Shown here: one piece after another, positions 10,667 through 20,944 of the stretch | Layout of the letters: each line of letters starts with the position of its first letter | Numbering within the stretch: position 1 is the stretch's first letter | NCBI GenBank assembly: GCA_964017185.1 | Contig: OZ024871.1 | Coordinates: forward strand, 9,850,214-9,914,213 | DNA: 64,000 bases | Source: Rugalucina vietnamica | Taxonomy: Eukaryota; Mollusca; Bivalvia; Lucinida; Lucinidae | Reading direction: 5' to 3' | The notes under the pieces: generated by a model | What the model saw: the letters and a program-made list of their open reading frames with translations, nothing else | Database searches by the model: none | What the model was told of the DNA's origin: nothing | Position numbers and translations under genes: made by a program

Positions 10667-10902
10667 GAGCCGTCTCGTGGGAAAACCAACAATGTGGTTT
10701 CTGAACAGGTCGGACACAAACCGGCCTCAGTACAACCACAGAAAAGAGCTAGAAGCTTGAAATTTTGGATTTAAGTAGGAGAGGAATTGTACTATCCGAG
10801 TAGCGAAAACAAAGGCGCTGATCAGCTTCGCGGTTATCGCGAAGCTGATCTGCGTCTTTGTTTTCGCCTATGCAGATTGTTGGTTTTCCCATGGAGCGGC
10901 TC
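10667..10902. mobile_element. PalMITE copy (full length)
   Basis: 236 bp with both terminal repeats (gagccgtctcgtgggaaaac against gttttcccatggagcggctc) and the central palindrome agcttcgcggttatcgcgaa. A complete copy that helps define the family. Confidence 0.88.
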
Positions 10903-11860
10903 AATTAATATGTTCTTCATCAGTGCTTATAATTATGATCTGTAATTCAATATATTAGCAATTTCAAACCAATTTTACCATGGACAAGCTCACACCAAAA
11001 CAAATGGCAAACAATTCCTCAGTGACTAAACATTGCAAATTGAACATCAAAGAAATTGGCTATATCTGCAGTGGTCATAAACTGCACAGGCTACCATATA
11101 TGGTGTTAACCAGCTGGTATAACCCTTTGACTCAGATTTTATGGCCTTACAAATTTAAGGGTCAGTGGTAGGGTTAATAGTAAAAGAAATATTTCAACCT
11201 TTCATCATGCTTGATTGAACCAGGACAATAAAATATTTTCCACCATGTTGTGGGCACAAGCTGTGGGACAGTTTCATACTCCAGTTTGATTTATGCTTGA
11301 TTTAGTGGCAATATTGGGTAGGCTGAGGACATTTAATTTACAAGTACATTTATGTGTAACTTTTATTTATTTATTTATAAGGCTGAAAGGATTAAATCTG
11401 CCTTCATATTACAGTAGACACTTGAGGATGAGTCAAGCGTATACATACATTATTCATTGATTAAGCCTTGATTTTCAACATTGATGATGATCTTCTTGAA
11501 CCTATCACTTCCCTGAACCTATGAATATCTGCAGGGACACTGAACATAACAAATCCTGGTTATTTCGTTTTCCCAATGTTATTGTGTTGGAAGTACTATA
11601 TGTTCATGGGGCAGAAGTGTTTGCAAAAACGAAATAACCTGGATTCCTTATGTTACTTTCATTCAATAAATGTTCAATTTCTGCATTGACTGCACCTATC
11701 TATCAGTCAATAGAGTAAACGCTATAGGAGAAAACTCAAATTTCTCATCTCAACTTCGGATGGAACTTCATTATGCGTCACCCATTCCGTACCAAGTTTT
11801 CTCAGCTGTGATTATTGAAAATTTTGGTTCTATTCTATTCCTGGGAAATAACAAGACCCA
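10903..11860. other. Intergenic: no feature seen
   Basis: Lies between gene 1 and the repeats of 12 kb. The small open frames here have no coding character I would defend. Confidence 0.4.
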
Positions 11861-11969
11861 TCCCAGCAGGCACATGACGTCAAAATGACGTCAGATCAAC
11901 GTTGATGCGACGCATCGAAGTTGATATGACGTCATTTTGATGTCATGTGGCCACTGGGATGATTCCTAC
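11861..11969. mobile_element. 109-bp foldback MITE carrying three CRE palindromes
   Basis: Inverted ends tcccagcaggcacatgac and gtcatgtggccactggga. Inside are three perfect TGACGTCA octamers (11875-11882, 11886-11893, 11937-11944) and an aacgttgat block. A short foldback with this motif is common in marine invertebrate genomes, as I recall. It has no coding capacity. Confidence 0.75.
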
Positions 11970-12239
11970 AGTGTACATTTCCATAAGTATTTTGCTTTCT
12001 GTGACAGAAACAGAGCCTATTTGTCCAAGGTACATGGAAAAGGGCTGAAATTTAGAGAAGGGAGTTCCTCTATTTCTCTAAATTTCCTCATGCAAATGAA
12101 GCATGTGTTTTCGGTTTTTGAGCAACCACACTGAACACCTGGATTGGCAATGGATATGGCATGTGTAAATGAAGATAGCCTTTAGAAAAATAATAATGTC
12201 CTGAAAAGGTCACCATGATTTCCCTTATTTAGCATTATG

Positions 12240-12950
12240 AAAATTAGGTGTATTACCAGTCCATTGCAAGTCCATTACCAGTCTATTACCAGTTTATTGC
12301 CAATCTGTTGCCAGTGTATTACCACATTATTGTCAGATGATTACCAGATTGCCAGCTTGTTACCAGAGTGTTGCCAGTTATGTACCAGTTTATTGCCAGG
12401 GTTGGATGATGCTGGTTATATGCTGGCAATACACTGGTAATAGACTGTCGTTGATAAAACTTGAGGTTTTTTATCTTTCCAAAAAATATATTTTAGTTAT
12501 AACTAGCTGGTAACAGACTGTCAACAGGCTGGCAATAGGCGGAAAATCTGGCAATAGTCTGGCAACAGTCTGGCAATAGGCTGGATAACTGGCAATAGGC
12601 TGGTAGTACTATGGTAATAGACTGTATTTGGTATTTTCCAGCCTATTACCATAGTATTGCCAGCTTTTTTGGGGGCTGGTAGATATCCGGTAATAGACTG
12701 GTATTAAAGGGGTCTGGCAATACATAAAGGTTTATTGCCAGTGTATTGCCATCATGTTACCAGCTGGCTTCCAGTGTATTACCAGTTTGCTTCTAGTCTA
12801 TTGCAAGTGTTACCAGAATGTAGTATTTGACACCAGTCTATTGTCAGTGTGTTACCAGTTGTCTCCCAGTGTATTACCAGTTTGTTTCCAGTATACTCCC
12901 AGTGTATTACCAGTTATCTTTTGTGTATTACCAGTTTGTTTCCACCCAGG
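12240..12950. repeat. 10-bp modular repeat (TATTACCAGT / GTGTTGCCAG), block 1
   Basis: CCAGT/CCAG cores recur at spacings of about 10 or 20 bp (for example tattaccagt, ttgccagtgt). The orientation flips several times: plus sense to about 12405, complementary sense (ctggcaatagactggt) about 12410-12630, and mixed thereafter. There is no coding frame. A second block lies at 26420-26935. Confidence 0.8.
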
Positions 12951-12954
12951 TGAA

Positions 12955-13190
12955 AAAAGTGTTGTAGTTTCAGTGGAATTTCACTGAAATTCTGCTAAAA
13001 TATCATCCAAATTATTACTGTAATTACAGTGTAATTCCAGCAGAATTTCACCGAAATTCTGCTAAAATATTGACTACTTTATCACTGTAATTTCGGTGAA
13101 ATTTCACCAAAAATCACACTGAAATTTCAGTGAAATAGCACTGGTATTTCAGCAAAATTTCAGCAAAAAAATGCATTGGTATGATCAATT
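12955..13190. repeat. 10-bp self-complementary repeat (AATTTCACTGAAATTC)
   Basis: Repeated decamers such as aatttcactg, aaattctgct, aatttcagtg and aatttcagca, abutting block 1. Many are near-palindromic (TTTCACTGAAA). Sequence differs from the CCAGT block but the ~10-bp phasing is the same. Confidence 0.6.
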
Positions 13191-13214
13191 TGATCATTGA
13201 AATTTCTACCAAAT

Positions 13215-13684
13215 TACAGATTTTTTCAGAATCACATATCTTCAGTCCATTTGCCCATTTCGGCATTTCCTGCAATTTTTTTCCTTTCAGATGACATTTT
13301 AACAATTTTCCCCATTCAAATGCATGCGTGACCTATGTTGACCTTCCTATAAAATAGGTCAAGGTCATCCAAAGGTCATAATTTATAAACACATTGTAGT
13401 ACTCCAGTTCCCGATGCTTCATGCCAAGTTTCTTTGAAATCGGTCCAGCGGTTCTGGAGAAGAATTTTGAAGGGTTTTTACCATATATCGGCGTGGTGGC
13501 CATCTTGGTCATGTGACCTGGATTATTTATAAACACATTGGTTCCCCCTTCCCATAGATGCTTCATATAAAATTTGGCTTTGATCGGCCAAGGGGTTTCA
13601 GAGAAGATCTTTGAAAATGGTGGACGACAGATCATGGCCATCCTATAAGCTCACCTTGTGAGCCTGCCGGCTCAGGTGAGCTAA
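13215..13684 (+). mobile_element. Family A element, single-unit fragment
   Basis: One satellite unit (ccatatatcggcgtggtggc, gtcatgtgacc, aggtcaaggtcatc) followed by the family's 3' hairpin and ctaaaa. The 5' hairpin is absent. The CArG-like site is mutated (CCATATATCG). Confidence 0.75.
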
Positions 13685-14086
13685 AAACATTGTCATTTGA
13701 AAGCCGTTCATGAAAATTTACTGTAACTTATGATTTTCATGACAGAACATAACTAATCTGGATGAACATGACTGAACATTTGAATGTAATTTTTGTTTTT
13801 GTGGAGATCTCTGACCGTTAAGGCGTTAACAGTACAGTTCAGTTTCATAATTTGGTTTTCGTTAACACTGGTAATACAATATAAATAACTACAAGCTTTA
13901 TAGGTGCATTTACCTTTATATGAAAACTTCAAAGAACTAAACTTTTGAAACAACAATAATCAATAAGTGAACAGATGGATGGACGACAGACACCGGATCC
14001 TTACCTATATACTAATACTCACCAAGTGCTGATAAAGGCAAACTAAAACAGTTGTTCACTTTCGTCTAAGAACCTTTTGGAAATTC
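13685..14086. other. Downstream of the BEN gene: no feature seen
   Basis: Probable 3' flank or UTR of the minus-strand BEN gene. No repeat recognised. Confidence 0.35.
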
Positions 14087-14565
14087 TCAAATTTTTATGG
14101 GACATTCCCTTGTCATAAATTGTAAATGCTGTTCAGCAATGGCAAACAACTGTTTCAGTTTGCCCCTATCTAGAGGGGGCCTTGCACCGCCTTCCCCACA
14201 CTTGGTAGTTGTTTTTCCCGTTGGGCTGCAGAACTTAAGTTCCTCTTCAGTAAATATTGCCTTGCAAAGGCCTTGAAATCTCTTTACAGGATCTGTCTTG
14301 TCATTGACGATTGCATTAATGTCTTTTTCAGCCAAACATTCTGTTTCCGTTTCATCAAATCCTTCCAAAGGTATTTCCCCTTTTATTTCTTTGATTGATT
14401 GTGACAGTGTGGTTTTGGGTTCATTGAGCGCTCGTGCATGGGGCCTCTGTTTTTGCTGTCTTTTCATCGAACTTTTCTTCCAGCCTCCTACACTTCTTGG
14501 TCATCCTCCTTAAATCATCCTTAAGGGTCTTTACGTCCTCTTCGAGTTTCCGGATTCGTTTTCTT
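14087..14565 (-). CDS. BEN-domain protein, last exon (one frame break)
   Basis: Terminal exon of a minus-strand gene. The acceptor is strong (gtgttttcttaattcag). The first part completes an Arg codon from the previous exon and reads RKRIRKLEEDVKTLKDDL followed by more heptad-like sequence, a probable coiled coil. The second part reads EPKTTLSQSIKEIK and then a BEN-like domain with AIFTEEELKFCSPTGK and LDRGKLKQLFAIAEQHL, with stop at 14087-14089. BEN domains bind DNA or mediate chromatin and transcription contacts. The two parts differ by one base of phase somewhere around 14425-14467, where the coiled-coil frame hits TGA. This is a sequencing or assembly indel, or an inactivating mutation. 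The domain looks short at its C terminus. Confidence 0.65.
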
Positions 14566-14585
14566 CTGAATTAAGAAAACACAGT

Positions 14586-14819
14586 TGAGCCGCGTCAACA
14601 GAAAACCAATGTTGTGGTTTCTGCCCAGGTCTGATAGAAGCCATGGGCTGTACAGCCACAAAAGATGGCTAGAGGCTGGAAGTTTTGGACATAGAAAGTA
14701 GAATTGTACTATCCATGTAGGGAAAAAATAGGGGCTGATCAGCTTCGCAGTAATCACGAAGCTGATCTGCACCTTAATTTTCGCATATGTAAAACATTGT
14801 TTTCTCATGATGCGTCTCA
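14586..14819. mobile_element. PalMITE copy in BEN gene intron
   Basis: Ends gagccgcgtcaacagaaaac and ttttctcatgatgcgtctc. The core is asymmetrical (agcttcgcagtaatcacgaa). It begins 20 bp upstream (in gene sense) of the BEN exon acceptor. Confidence 0.8.
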
Positions 14820-14878
14820 TCAAGGAGCATATATTGGAAGAATTTCTGTAGAATGACCCTGGTCTCGTATATATCGTG

Positions 14879-15067
14879 TACATTTCAACCTCATTATAAC
14901 GCGCCTCATTATAATGCGGTTTTCAATATAAAACGGCCATGTCATGGCTCCCAAGTGGATTATTTTGCTATATGTCTATAGTAAATAACCTCATTATAAC
15001 ACGGTTCACTTATAACCGTCTTTTTTTATGGACCCCAAAGATAGCGTTATAATGAGGTTGACCTGTA
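14879..15067. mobile_element. Tc1/mariner-like MITE (CAACCTCATTATAAC)
   Basis: Inverted ends tacatttcaacctcatta and ttataatgaggttgacctg. The same family as 24958-25148 and 62314-62524. Internal direct and inverted copies of ttataac are typical. No transposase. Confidence 0.8.
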
Positions 15068-15339
15068 TTATAAACAGATCTATGAATAATTAATTCATTT
15101 AACTTAACAGCATTTTAAGATCTGAAATTAAGATCTATGTGAAAATGTCAGAACAATTTTACACTTATTTAAAATATTTCTTCTGCTCATAGATTATAAC
15201 CACTTGTTGAGGATGGGTGAAATTGTTCAACAGCCTTTAACTATTGCTGTTGGAGAACTCTTCAGACCCAGATCAGGGTCCCCACTGTTGCCTTTTACTG
15301 TGCAAATTAAAAAGAAAATTTTACTGTGTTTTCAAAATC
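15068..15339. other. BEN gene intron: no feature seen
   Basis: No repeat or exon recognised. Confidence 0.35.
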
Positions 15340-15541
15340 AAATTAAACATTATGAAAATTTGCCCATGTAATAAACAGAGATTTTTATTAGTTGTAAAAA
15401 ATGAAAATTTCATCAGAAAAATCTTGATATTTTTTTTTATTTTTGCTCAAAACATAGATTGTGGGTACACGTTAGAACCACCTCGCCCGTTAGAACCGCC
15501 TCGGCGAGGAGGTTCTAACGAGTACCCACAATCTATATTTT
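15340..15541. mobile_element. Family F repeat, left part with long palindrome
   Basis: It shares tgcccatgtaataaacagag and downstream AT-rich sequence with 30740-30860 and 31121-31225. At 15457-15541 is a palindrome: tagattgtgggtacacgtta against taacgagtacccacaatcta, enclosing two ggttctaacg/cgttagaacc arms. The rest of the family continues at 17521 after an inserted family A element. Confidence 0.6.
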
Positions 15542-15556
15542 GAAGCAAAAATAAGA

Positions 15557-17520
15557 CCAGAGGACCAATGGTCCTGTAAACGCTCACCTGAGATCTGCTG
15601 CATATACCAATAAACATGTTTGAATATTATGGTATTTAACTCCAGTGCAGGGGCAGATGAAGCCCTTGGGCCATTTTCTTTCTTCAGACAATATTCTGTC
15701 CATTTGCCAATTTCCTCCTGGCTTTTCCCTTCAAATGACATTTTAACAGTTTTCCCAATTCAAATGCATAGGCAACCCATGTTGAACTTGCCATAAACTT
15801 GGTCAAGGTCATCACAGGGTCTTGATCTATATATACATTGGATATATACATTGGAGTACTTTAGCCATCGATGCTTCACGCCAAGTTTCCTTGAAATCAG
15901 TTTATTGGTTTCAGAGAAGAAGAATTTTGATGGGTTTTTACCATATATATGGGCATGGCGACCATCTTTGTCATGTGACCTAGATTATTTATACACACAT
16001 TGATTCCCCAATTTTATAGATGCATGACATAAAATTTGGCTTTGATTGGCCAAGCGGTTTCAGAGGAGAAGACTTTTGAATATTATGGAAATACATGTAT
16101 ACATGTATATTGCCCCGGGGTGGGAGGACATGAGCCCCTGGGGTCCAATTTTTTCAGAGTCATTAATATTCAGTCCTACTTCCCATTTCCTGCAAGACTT
16201 TCACTTTAAATGACATTTTAAAAGTTTTCCCCATTCAAATGCATTGGCGACCTATGTTGACCTTGCCGTAAAATAGGTCAAGGTCATCACAGGGTCATGA
16301 TTTATATACACATTGTAGTGATTGAGCCATCGATGCTTCATGTCAAGTTTCGCTGAAATCGGTCAACCGGTTCTGGAGAAGAAGATTTTTGAAGGGTTCT
16401 TACCATATATGGGCATGGCGGCCATCTTGGTCATGTGACCTGGATTTTTTATCTACATATTTGTTACCCCTTCCTATTAATGCTTCACATAAAATTTGGC
16501 TTTGATTGGCCAAGTGGTTTCAGAGGAGACGATGTTTGAATATTATGGAGATATACATGTATATTGCCCCGGGGTGGGGGCACATGAGCCCCTGGGGTCC
16601 AATTTTTTTCAGAATCATTAATTTACGGTCCTACTGCCCATTTCCTGCAAGACTTTAACTTCAAATGACATTTTAAAAGCTTTCCCCATTCAAATGCATT
16701 GGTGACCTATGTTGACCTTGCCGTAAAATAGGTCAAAGTCATCACAGGGTCATGATTTATATACACATTGTAGTGCTTGAGCCATTGATGCTTCATGCCA
16801 AGTTTCGTTGAAATCGGTCCACCGGTTCTGGAGAAGAAGATTTTTGAAGGGTTTTTACCATATATGGGCATGGTGGCCATCTTGGTCATGTGACCTGGAT
16901 TTTTTATCTACATATTTGTTACCCCTTCCTATTAATGCTTCACATAAAATTTGGCTTTGATTGGCCAAGTGGTTTCAGAGGAGAAGATGTTTGAATATTA
17001 TGGAGATATACATGTATATTGCCCCGGGGTGGGGGCACATGAGCCCCTGGGGTCCAATTTTTTTCAGAATTTACTGTCCTACTGCCCATTTCCTGCAAGA
17101 CTTTAACTTTAAATGACATTTTAAAAGCTTTCCCCATTCAAATGCATTGGTGACCTATGTTGACCTTGCTGTAAAATAGGTCAAGGTCATCACAGGGTCA
17201 TGATTTATACATATACATTGTAGTGCTTGAGCCATTGATGCTTCATGCCAAGTTTCGTTGAAATCGGTCCACCGGTTCTGGAGAAGATTTTTGAAGGGTT
17301 TTTACCATATATGGGCATGGCGGCCATCTTGGTCATGTGACCTGGATTTCTTATATACACATTGGTTCCCCCTTCCTATTGATGCTTCATATAAAATTTG
17401 GCTTTGATTGGCCAAGCGGTTTCAGAGGAGAAGATCTTTGAAATTGTGGACAGACGGACGACGGACGGACGGACGCCGGATCATGGCCATCCTATAAGCT
17501 CACCTTGTGAGCCTAACGGC
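15557..17520 (+). mobile_element. Family A element, copy 2 (four units)
   Basis: Starts at ccagaggaccaatggtcctg and has CCATATATGG landmarks near 15941 (expanded to (AT)4), 16403, 16858 and 17305 (periods 447-462 bp). A GACG run and the beginning of the 3' hairpin follow. It stops at gtgagcctaacggc, so the outer half of the terminal hairpin is missing. It lies inside a family F repeat. Confidence 0.82.
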
Positions 17521-17635
17521 AAACCCCAGTTTTACTATATGAAAGTGGGGTTTAAGGGGGTATATATTGCACAGACTTGTTTTCCTGATGAATTACACCT
17601 AGCACCCCTAAAATCAGGAATGGACTCTACCAATA
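17521..17635. mobile_element. Family F repeat, right part
   Basis: aaaccccagttttactatat followed by aaagtggggtttaagggggt forms a hairpin. The same order occurs at 30880-30960 and about 31325-31400, each time downstream of the part seen here at 15340-15541. Confidence 0.6.
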
Positions 17636-17729
17636 TTTAAGGATGGAAGAGTTCATTAGATGGGAATCTGTGGGTTAATCATAGTGACACCATATTATCC
17701 CTCACACAAGTGTTTAAAAATGCTATTAC

Positions 17730-17778
17730 CTTGGAGTTTCCTGTTGCAAGTACTGTTTGTTTTCTTCTGACTCTGAGA
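17730..17778 (-). CDS. BEN-domain protein, internal exon
   Basis: A 49-nt exon with acceptor ttctgtctcaattttgtttcag (minus sense) and donor CCAAG then gtaata. In the frame that joins the neighbours it reads (V)SESEENKQYLQQETP and leaves with AG, completing Arg at the start of the coiled coil in the next exon. The other two frames are also open, but only this one continues into RKRIRKLEED. Confidence 0.6.
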
Positions 17779-18167
17779 CTGAAACAAAATTGAGACAGAA
17801 ACAAAATTAATTTATGCAAGTGTGGACGGCATGGACTGTTAGCCCATTTTAAAATATAAAGATTTTTTTTTTCCTGCATTCCCTTGGTCGGACTATTTTC
17901 TAAGTGAATTCTTGCTTTACCAGGTGCGATAGCTAATCAGTAGCATGACCAAGTTGTAATGAAGTGGACCTGAGATCAACTCTTATGTATATTGCTTTAA
18001 GTTTGTTAGGTTGGTAAATTGTTATATTCTGAGTCACTACTTATTTGGGAAAGGAAGTTTGCTTCATTGTGAGATTTTTTGTAAGTTGTACTTTCCCTTA
18101 AAGATGTAATGTTGTGTATGAAGCTTGGAACCTGATTGTATCTCCTTATAAAATAAGAATAACTTAC

Positions 18168-18225
18168 CCAGTTTTGTGGAAGACTTGAAAGGGGTGACTT
18201 CGGTTGCTTCGGTTGTTTGGTTGCC
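18168..18225 (-). CDS. BEN-domain protein, internal exon
   Basis: A 58-nt exon with an excellent acceptor (ttctcttttctcag) and donor (CTGG then gtaagt). It reads GNQTTEATEVTPFKSSTKL, a Thr/Ser-rich linker, entering in phase 0 and leaving in phase 1. This matches the exon at 17730-17778. Confidence 0.62.
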
Positions 18226-18728
18226 CTGAGAAAAGAGAATCATCATTGGCCAGTGTTTGCAAAACATACAGCCGCATCATATGTATCAATTTTCAATGTC
18301 TTACAGCCACATCATAAATTACGTATCAATTTCCAATGTCTTGAAAAACATTCATATGTAGAGCTGGTTAATCGATGCCCAAAGTGATAATCGATAATAT
18401 GATTAGGCCAAAATTAAAATTTTTATTTGTTTCCCCATACTCGACCGACCCTAGAAAAATGGCCCTACCCAAAAAATTTTATTAATGATCTTCAAAATCA
18501 AAAACTTTTTTCCCCTCACACCAATAATATTAGTTTTCCTTCAATAATTTGCTATTTTTTCATCATGTTCATTATGATTCGACTTTCAAATTCTTAACTG
18601 AACATTGTTTTGAATGCATAAATTTGTTGTTTTATGTATTTTTGATAATAAATTTGATTTCATTTGTTGTCATTCTTTTGGATAGAAAAAAATAATTACT
18701 GACTACAGTTTATTTATAAATTTATTTA

Positions 18729-18992
18729 TTTTTTTTTTTTTTTGGATTCAGTTTTACGTCCCTTTCAAGCTTTTTCACTCATATCGAGACAAATCAATCG
18801 GTAGGTGGGTCGAAAACCGGAGTCCCCGGTGAAAAACCACCTGACACACTCACAAACAGAACTTGGTTTGTCCCAAATGTGACTCGTGCCCCGAGCGAGA
18901 TGCGAATTTAACCCACAGCTCTAGGTGAGATGATCGAATGATCAAGTGCACTGAAGTCAGCGACCTTAACCACTCGGCCACGGGGGCCACCC
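18729..18992 (-). mobile_element. tRNA-Ser/Leu-like SINE
   Basis: In minus sense the head reads ggcccccgtggccgagtgg ttaagg (A box), then a degenerate B box (gtgggttaaattcgc). The body ends in agggacgtaaaactgaatcc and an A run (the T16 run at the low end). The copy at 55789-56200 shares head, body and tail. Confidence 0.75.
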
Positions 18993-19415
18993 CGTACAGT
19001 TTATTGTCAGAGGATGGCGATGCATTTTAAGATTTATTTTCAAGGAGAATAGACTTAAACATCATTTTGAGACTTAAATTTTTGTCACAAGACTCACCCT
19101 AATAGGTATAGGATGTTCAAACTTGATCTCCGCTATATCATTAACACAGTGAGTCATCCTGTCCGTACGATCCATTCACTATCTCCAGACTGTTCCAACG
19201 CTGGGTATGGGATGGGTCATTCTGACAATCACTGCTCGGCTATAGAATTATGAATAAAATGTTTCAAATCAGTAACTCTTTAATTAGCTTGTTTCAAATC
19301 AGAAGTTCTTTCACCACTAAATAAACAATTGAATGTCATTTTATGCTCAGATTTCAGATGTTCAGAAATTAAGTTAAAAGAACATTCAAAGTAGTGAGCA
19401 GAAAACTCGATCTGA
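18993..19415. other. BEN gene intron: no feature seen
   Basis: No exon or repeat recognised. Confidence 0.35.
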
Positions 19416-19441
19416 GGAATAGAATAGAATAGAATAGAATA
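19416..19441. repeat. (AATAG)n microsatellite
   Basis: About five pentamer units followed by acttttatttcaaccaatca. A related motif (agaatagaatagaacagaat) occurs near 20798. Confidence 0.8.
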
Positions 19442-19536
19442 CTTTTATTTCAACCAATCAAGGGTCATTTCTGAACAAGAAAATGGTATTCATACATCCC
19501 GGGTCATACATACGGGAGCAACCATTTTATTTTTAC

Positions 19537-19586
19537 CTTGTCCCAGGCTTGTGGTAGAATAGGCAATAGCGAGAAGTGCATTTTGG
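19537..19586 (-). CDS. BEN-domain protein, possible start exon
   Basis: A 50-nt exon with donor GGACAAG then gtaaaa. It contains an ATG in good context (CCAAAATGC, 19581-19579) and reads MHFSLLPILPQAWDK in the frame that enters the 18168-18225 exon at phase 0. The acceptor is weak (ttcttactttaaaag). It could be the initiator, or an internal exon following 20327-20409, which also joins without a stop in its second frame. Confidence 0.42.
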
Positions 19587-19693
19587 CTTTTAAAGTAAGA
19601 ACATAGAGCCCAAGATTGTGTTTTTCCCACATAGGTTGTAGGCTGGGACTTGGTTCTAATCACGCCAGTTCCTGATCATTGCTTATGCACCTA

Positions 19694-19793
19694 TCAATGT
19701 TTTCAATTTATAAATCCCAACCCCTGAGAATTAAGCACTACTGTCAATGTTTTCAATTTATAAATCCCAACCCCTGAGAATTAAGCACTACTG
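19694..19793. repeat. Exact 50-bp tandem duplication
   Basis: Two adjacent copies of a unit beginning tcaatgttttcaatttataa and ending ttaagcactactg. Identical by eye, so recent. It abuts the MITE at 19792. Confidence 0.85.
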
Positions 19794-20056
19794 TAGTCAT
19801 TTGTAACCCCGGCAGCACCCCCCCCCCCAAGACAGGGCGGGGTATAGCCGTGGAAATGAGCGGGGTTTTTACCAAAGCTTAGCCCTGGCAGTGCGGGGGA
19901 ACTATCCGGTGTTTGCATTATAGTCAAAGAGGGCAGTGAAATGAAAAGATAGTGGACAGCGGGGGAAATTAGCCATGGTTTTACCAATCAGCTGTCCCCG
20001 GGGATTCACTATTCCCCCGGGGGTGGGGTGGGGCGGGATTACCTATGACTATTGCG
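19792..20056. mobile_element. TGCACCAGTCATTTG MITE copy
   Basis: Inverted ends gtagtcatttgtaaccccgg and ttacctatgactattg (decayed), with C-run and G-run blocks (accccccccccc, gggggtggggtggggcggga). Confidence 0.65.
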
Positions 20057-20326
20057 TTAGACAGAACATCATGACCTAGGGATGGGGAATTAGATCGGCC
20101 AAATGTAATCTAGACTAGAAAGTGCAATCTAGCCGAATTAGACCACATTGTCAAATTTGCCTATTAAATTCCCCCTGGGTATCCCCATGGGCAAATCCAG
20201 ATCGGGGGACAGTCCGACCCTCTGGAATTGCCATAGATTTATCCTTGGATAATTTTTGCCATGTTGAGAAATTTTCCGTCAGACCCCTATCTACCTTTAC
20301 TTTGAACTGAAAATCACTCAGCTTAC

Positions 20327-20409
20327 CAGTTACCACCAAGCTGGAAAATTTCGAAAGTTCTGTCTCCAGGTCTCTGTCGCCTGGCCTGCGTCTCCAATCT
20401 CATATTCAT
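20327..20409 (-). CDS. BEN-domain gene, candidate first exon
   Basis: Candidate 5' exon immediately downstream (in gene sense) of the GC-rich block at 20525-20600. The first ATG (20409-20407) opens MNMRLETQARRQRPGD, and the exon ends at a strong donor (AACTG then gtaagc). That frame does not join the BEN frame. A second frame, (D)RDLETELSKFSSLVV, does join the 19537-19586 exon at phase 1, but it lacks an ATG and is preceded by stops. So the exon is either 5' UTR with initiation downstream, or it carries an indel. Confidence 0.35.
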
Positions 20410-20524
20410 TGCAGGGTGTTTTTTTTTTTTTCGGTTCTTTCACGTGTTTAAGATGGTGTGGTGAGAGTTTGTTACCGTTATTTGTCCATTTCATTACCGC
20501 ATATTGGAGACGCCTCGCTCGCAG

Positions 20525-20600
20525 GTCAAATTTTGGCGCCTACGAACTGTGACGTCACATCCGCCGCGCGGCCACATGGCACGAAGCCATCGGAATCTAC
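20525..20600. promoter_or_regulatory. CRE/E2F-like GC-rich promoter block
   Basis: A locally CpG-rich island (ccgccgcgcggcc) in AT-rich surroundings, with a perfect CRE (TGACGTCA at 20550-20557) and an E2F-like site (TTTTGGCGCC at 20531-20540). An E-box (CACGTG) lies at about 20442. It sits 120-190 bp upstream of the minus-strand exon at 20327-20409, as expected for its promoter, and may fire in both directions. Confidence 0.5.
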
Positions 20601-20671
20601 CGAACTATTACGGACACGAAATATTTAGCTTAATTATTCTAACTACTGTGATGCTGCTCATTTTTGATTGA
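20576..20671 (+). CDS. Small ORF, 31 codons, with hydrophobic end
   Basis: It begins cacATGG within the GC-rich promoter block and reads MARSHRNLPNYYGHE, then a hydrophobic stretch (IFSLIILTTVMLLIF) and a stop. It could be a tail-anchored microprotein divergent from the BEN gene, or chance. There is no homology I can name. Confidence 0.2.
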   Translation: MARSHRNLPNYYGHEIFSLIILTTVMLLIFD

Positions 20672-20944
20672 ATTAACAAAAGATAGGACAAAATAGTTTT
20701 GAAAGAAAACATTTAAAGTTATCGAAAGTGGCAAATTTCAATATTGAAAAAGTGTATTTACTCTTTACGGAAATGCACGATCATATTCCGACAGAATAGA
20801 ATAGAACAGAATGAAAATTTAATAACAATTATGGGCCACTGCATGGTAGCATAATTTATAAAATCAATAAATTCAAAAACAATTCTCTGTTTATGTTAAA
20901 AATAGGCATGAAACGTGTGTCATGTTACTATCTAGTAGGGTTTA

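Noticed and set aside
20341-20413. Plus-strand splice acceptor (tctcatattcattgcag) at 20413
   Set aside because: It looks acceptable, but the following plus-strand sequence is a T run with no coding exon, and the minus-strand reading has a strong donor and promoter context.
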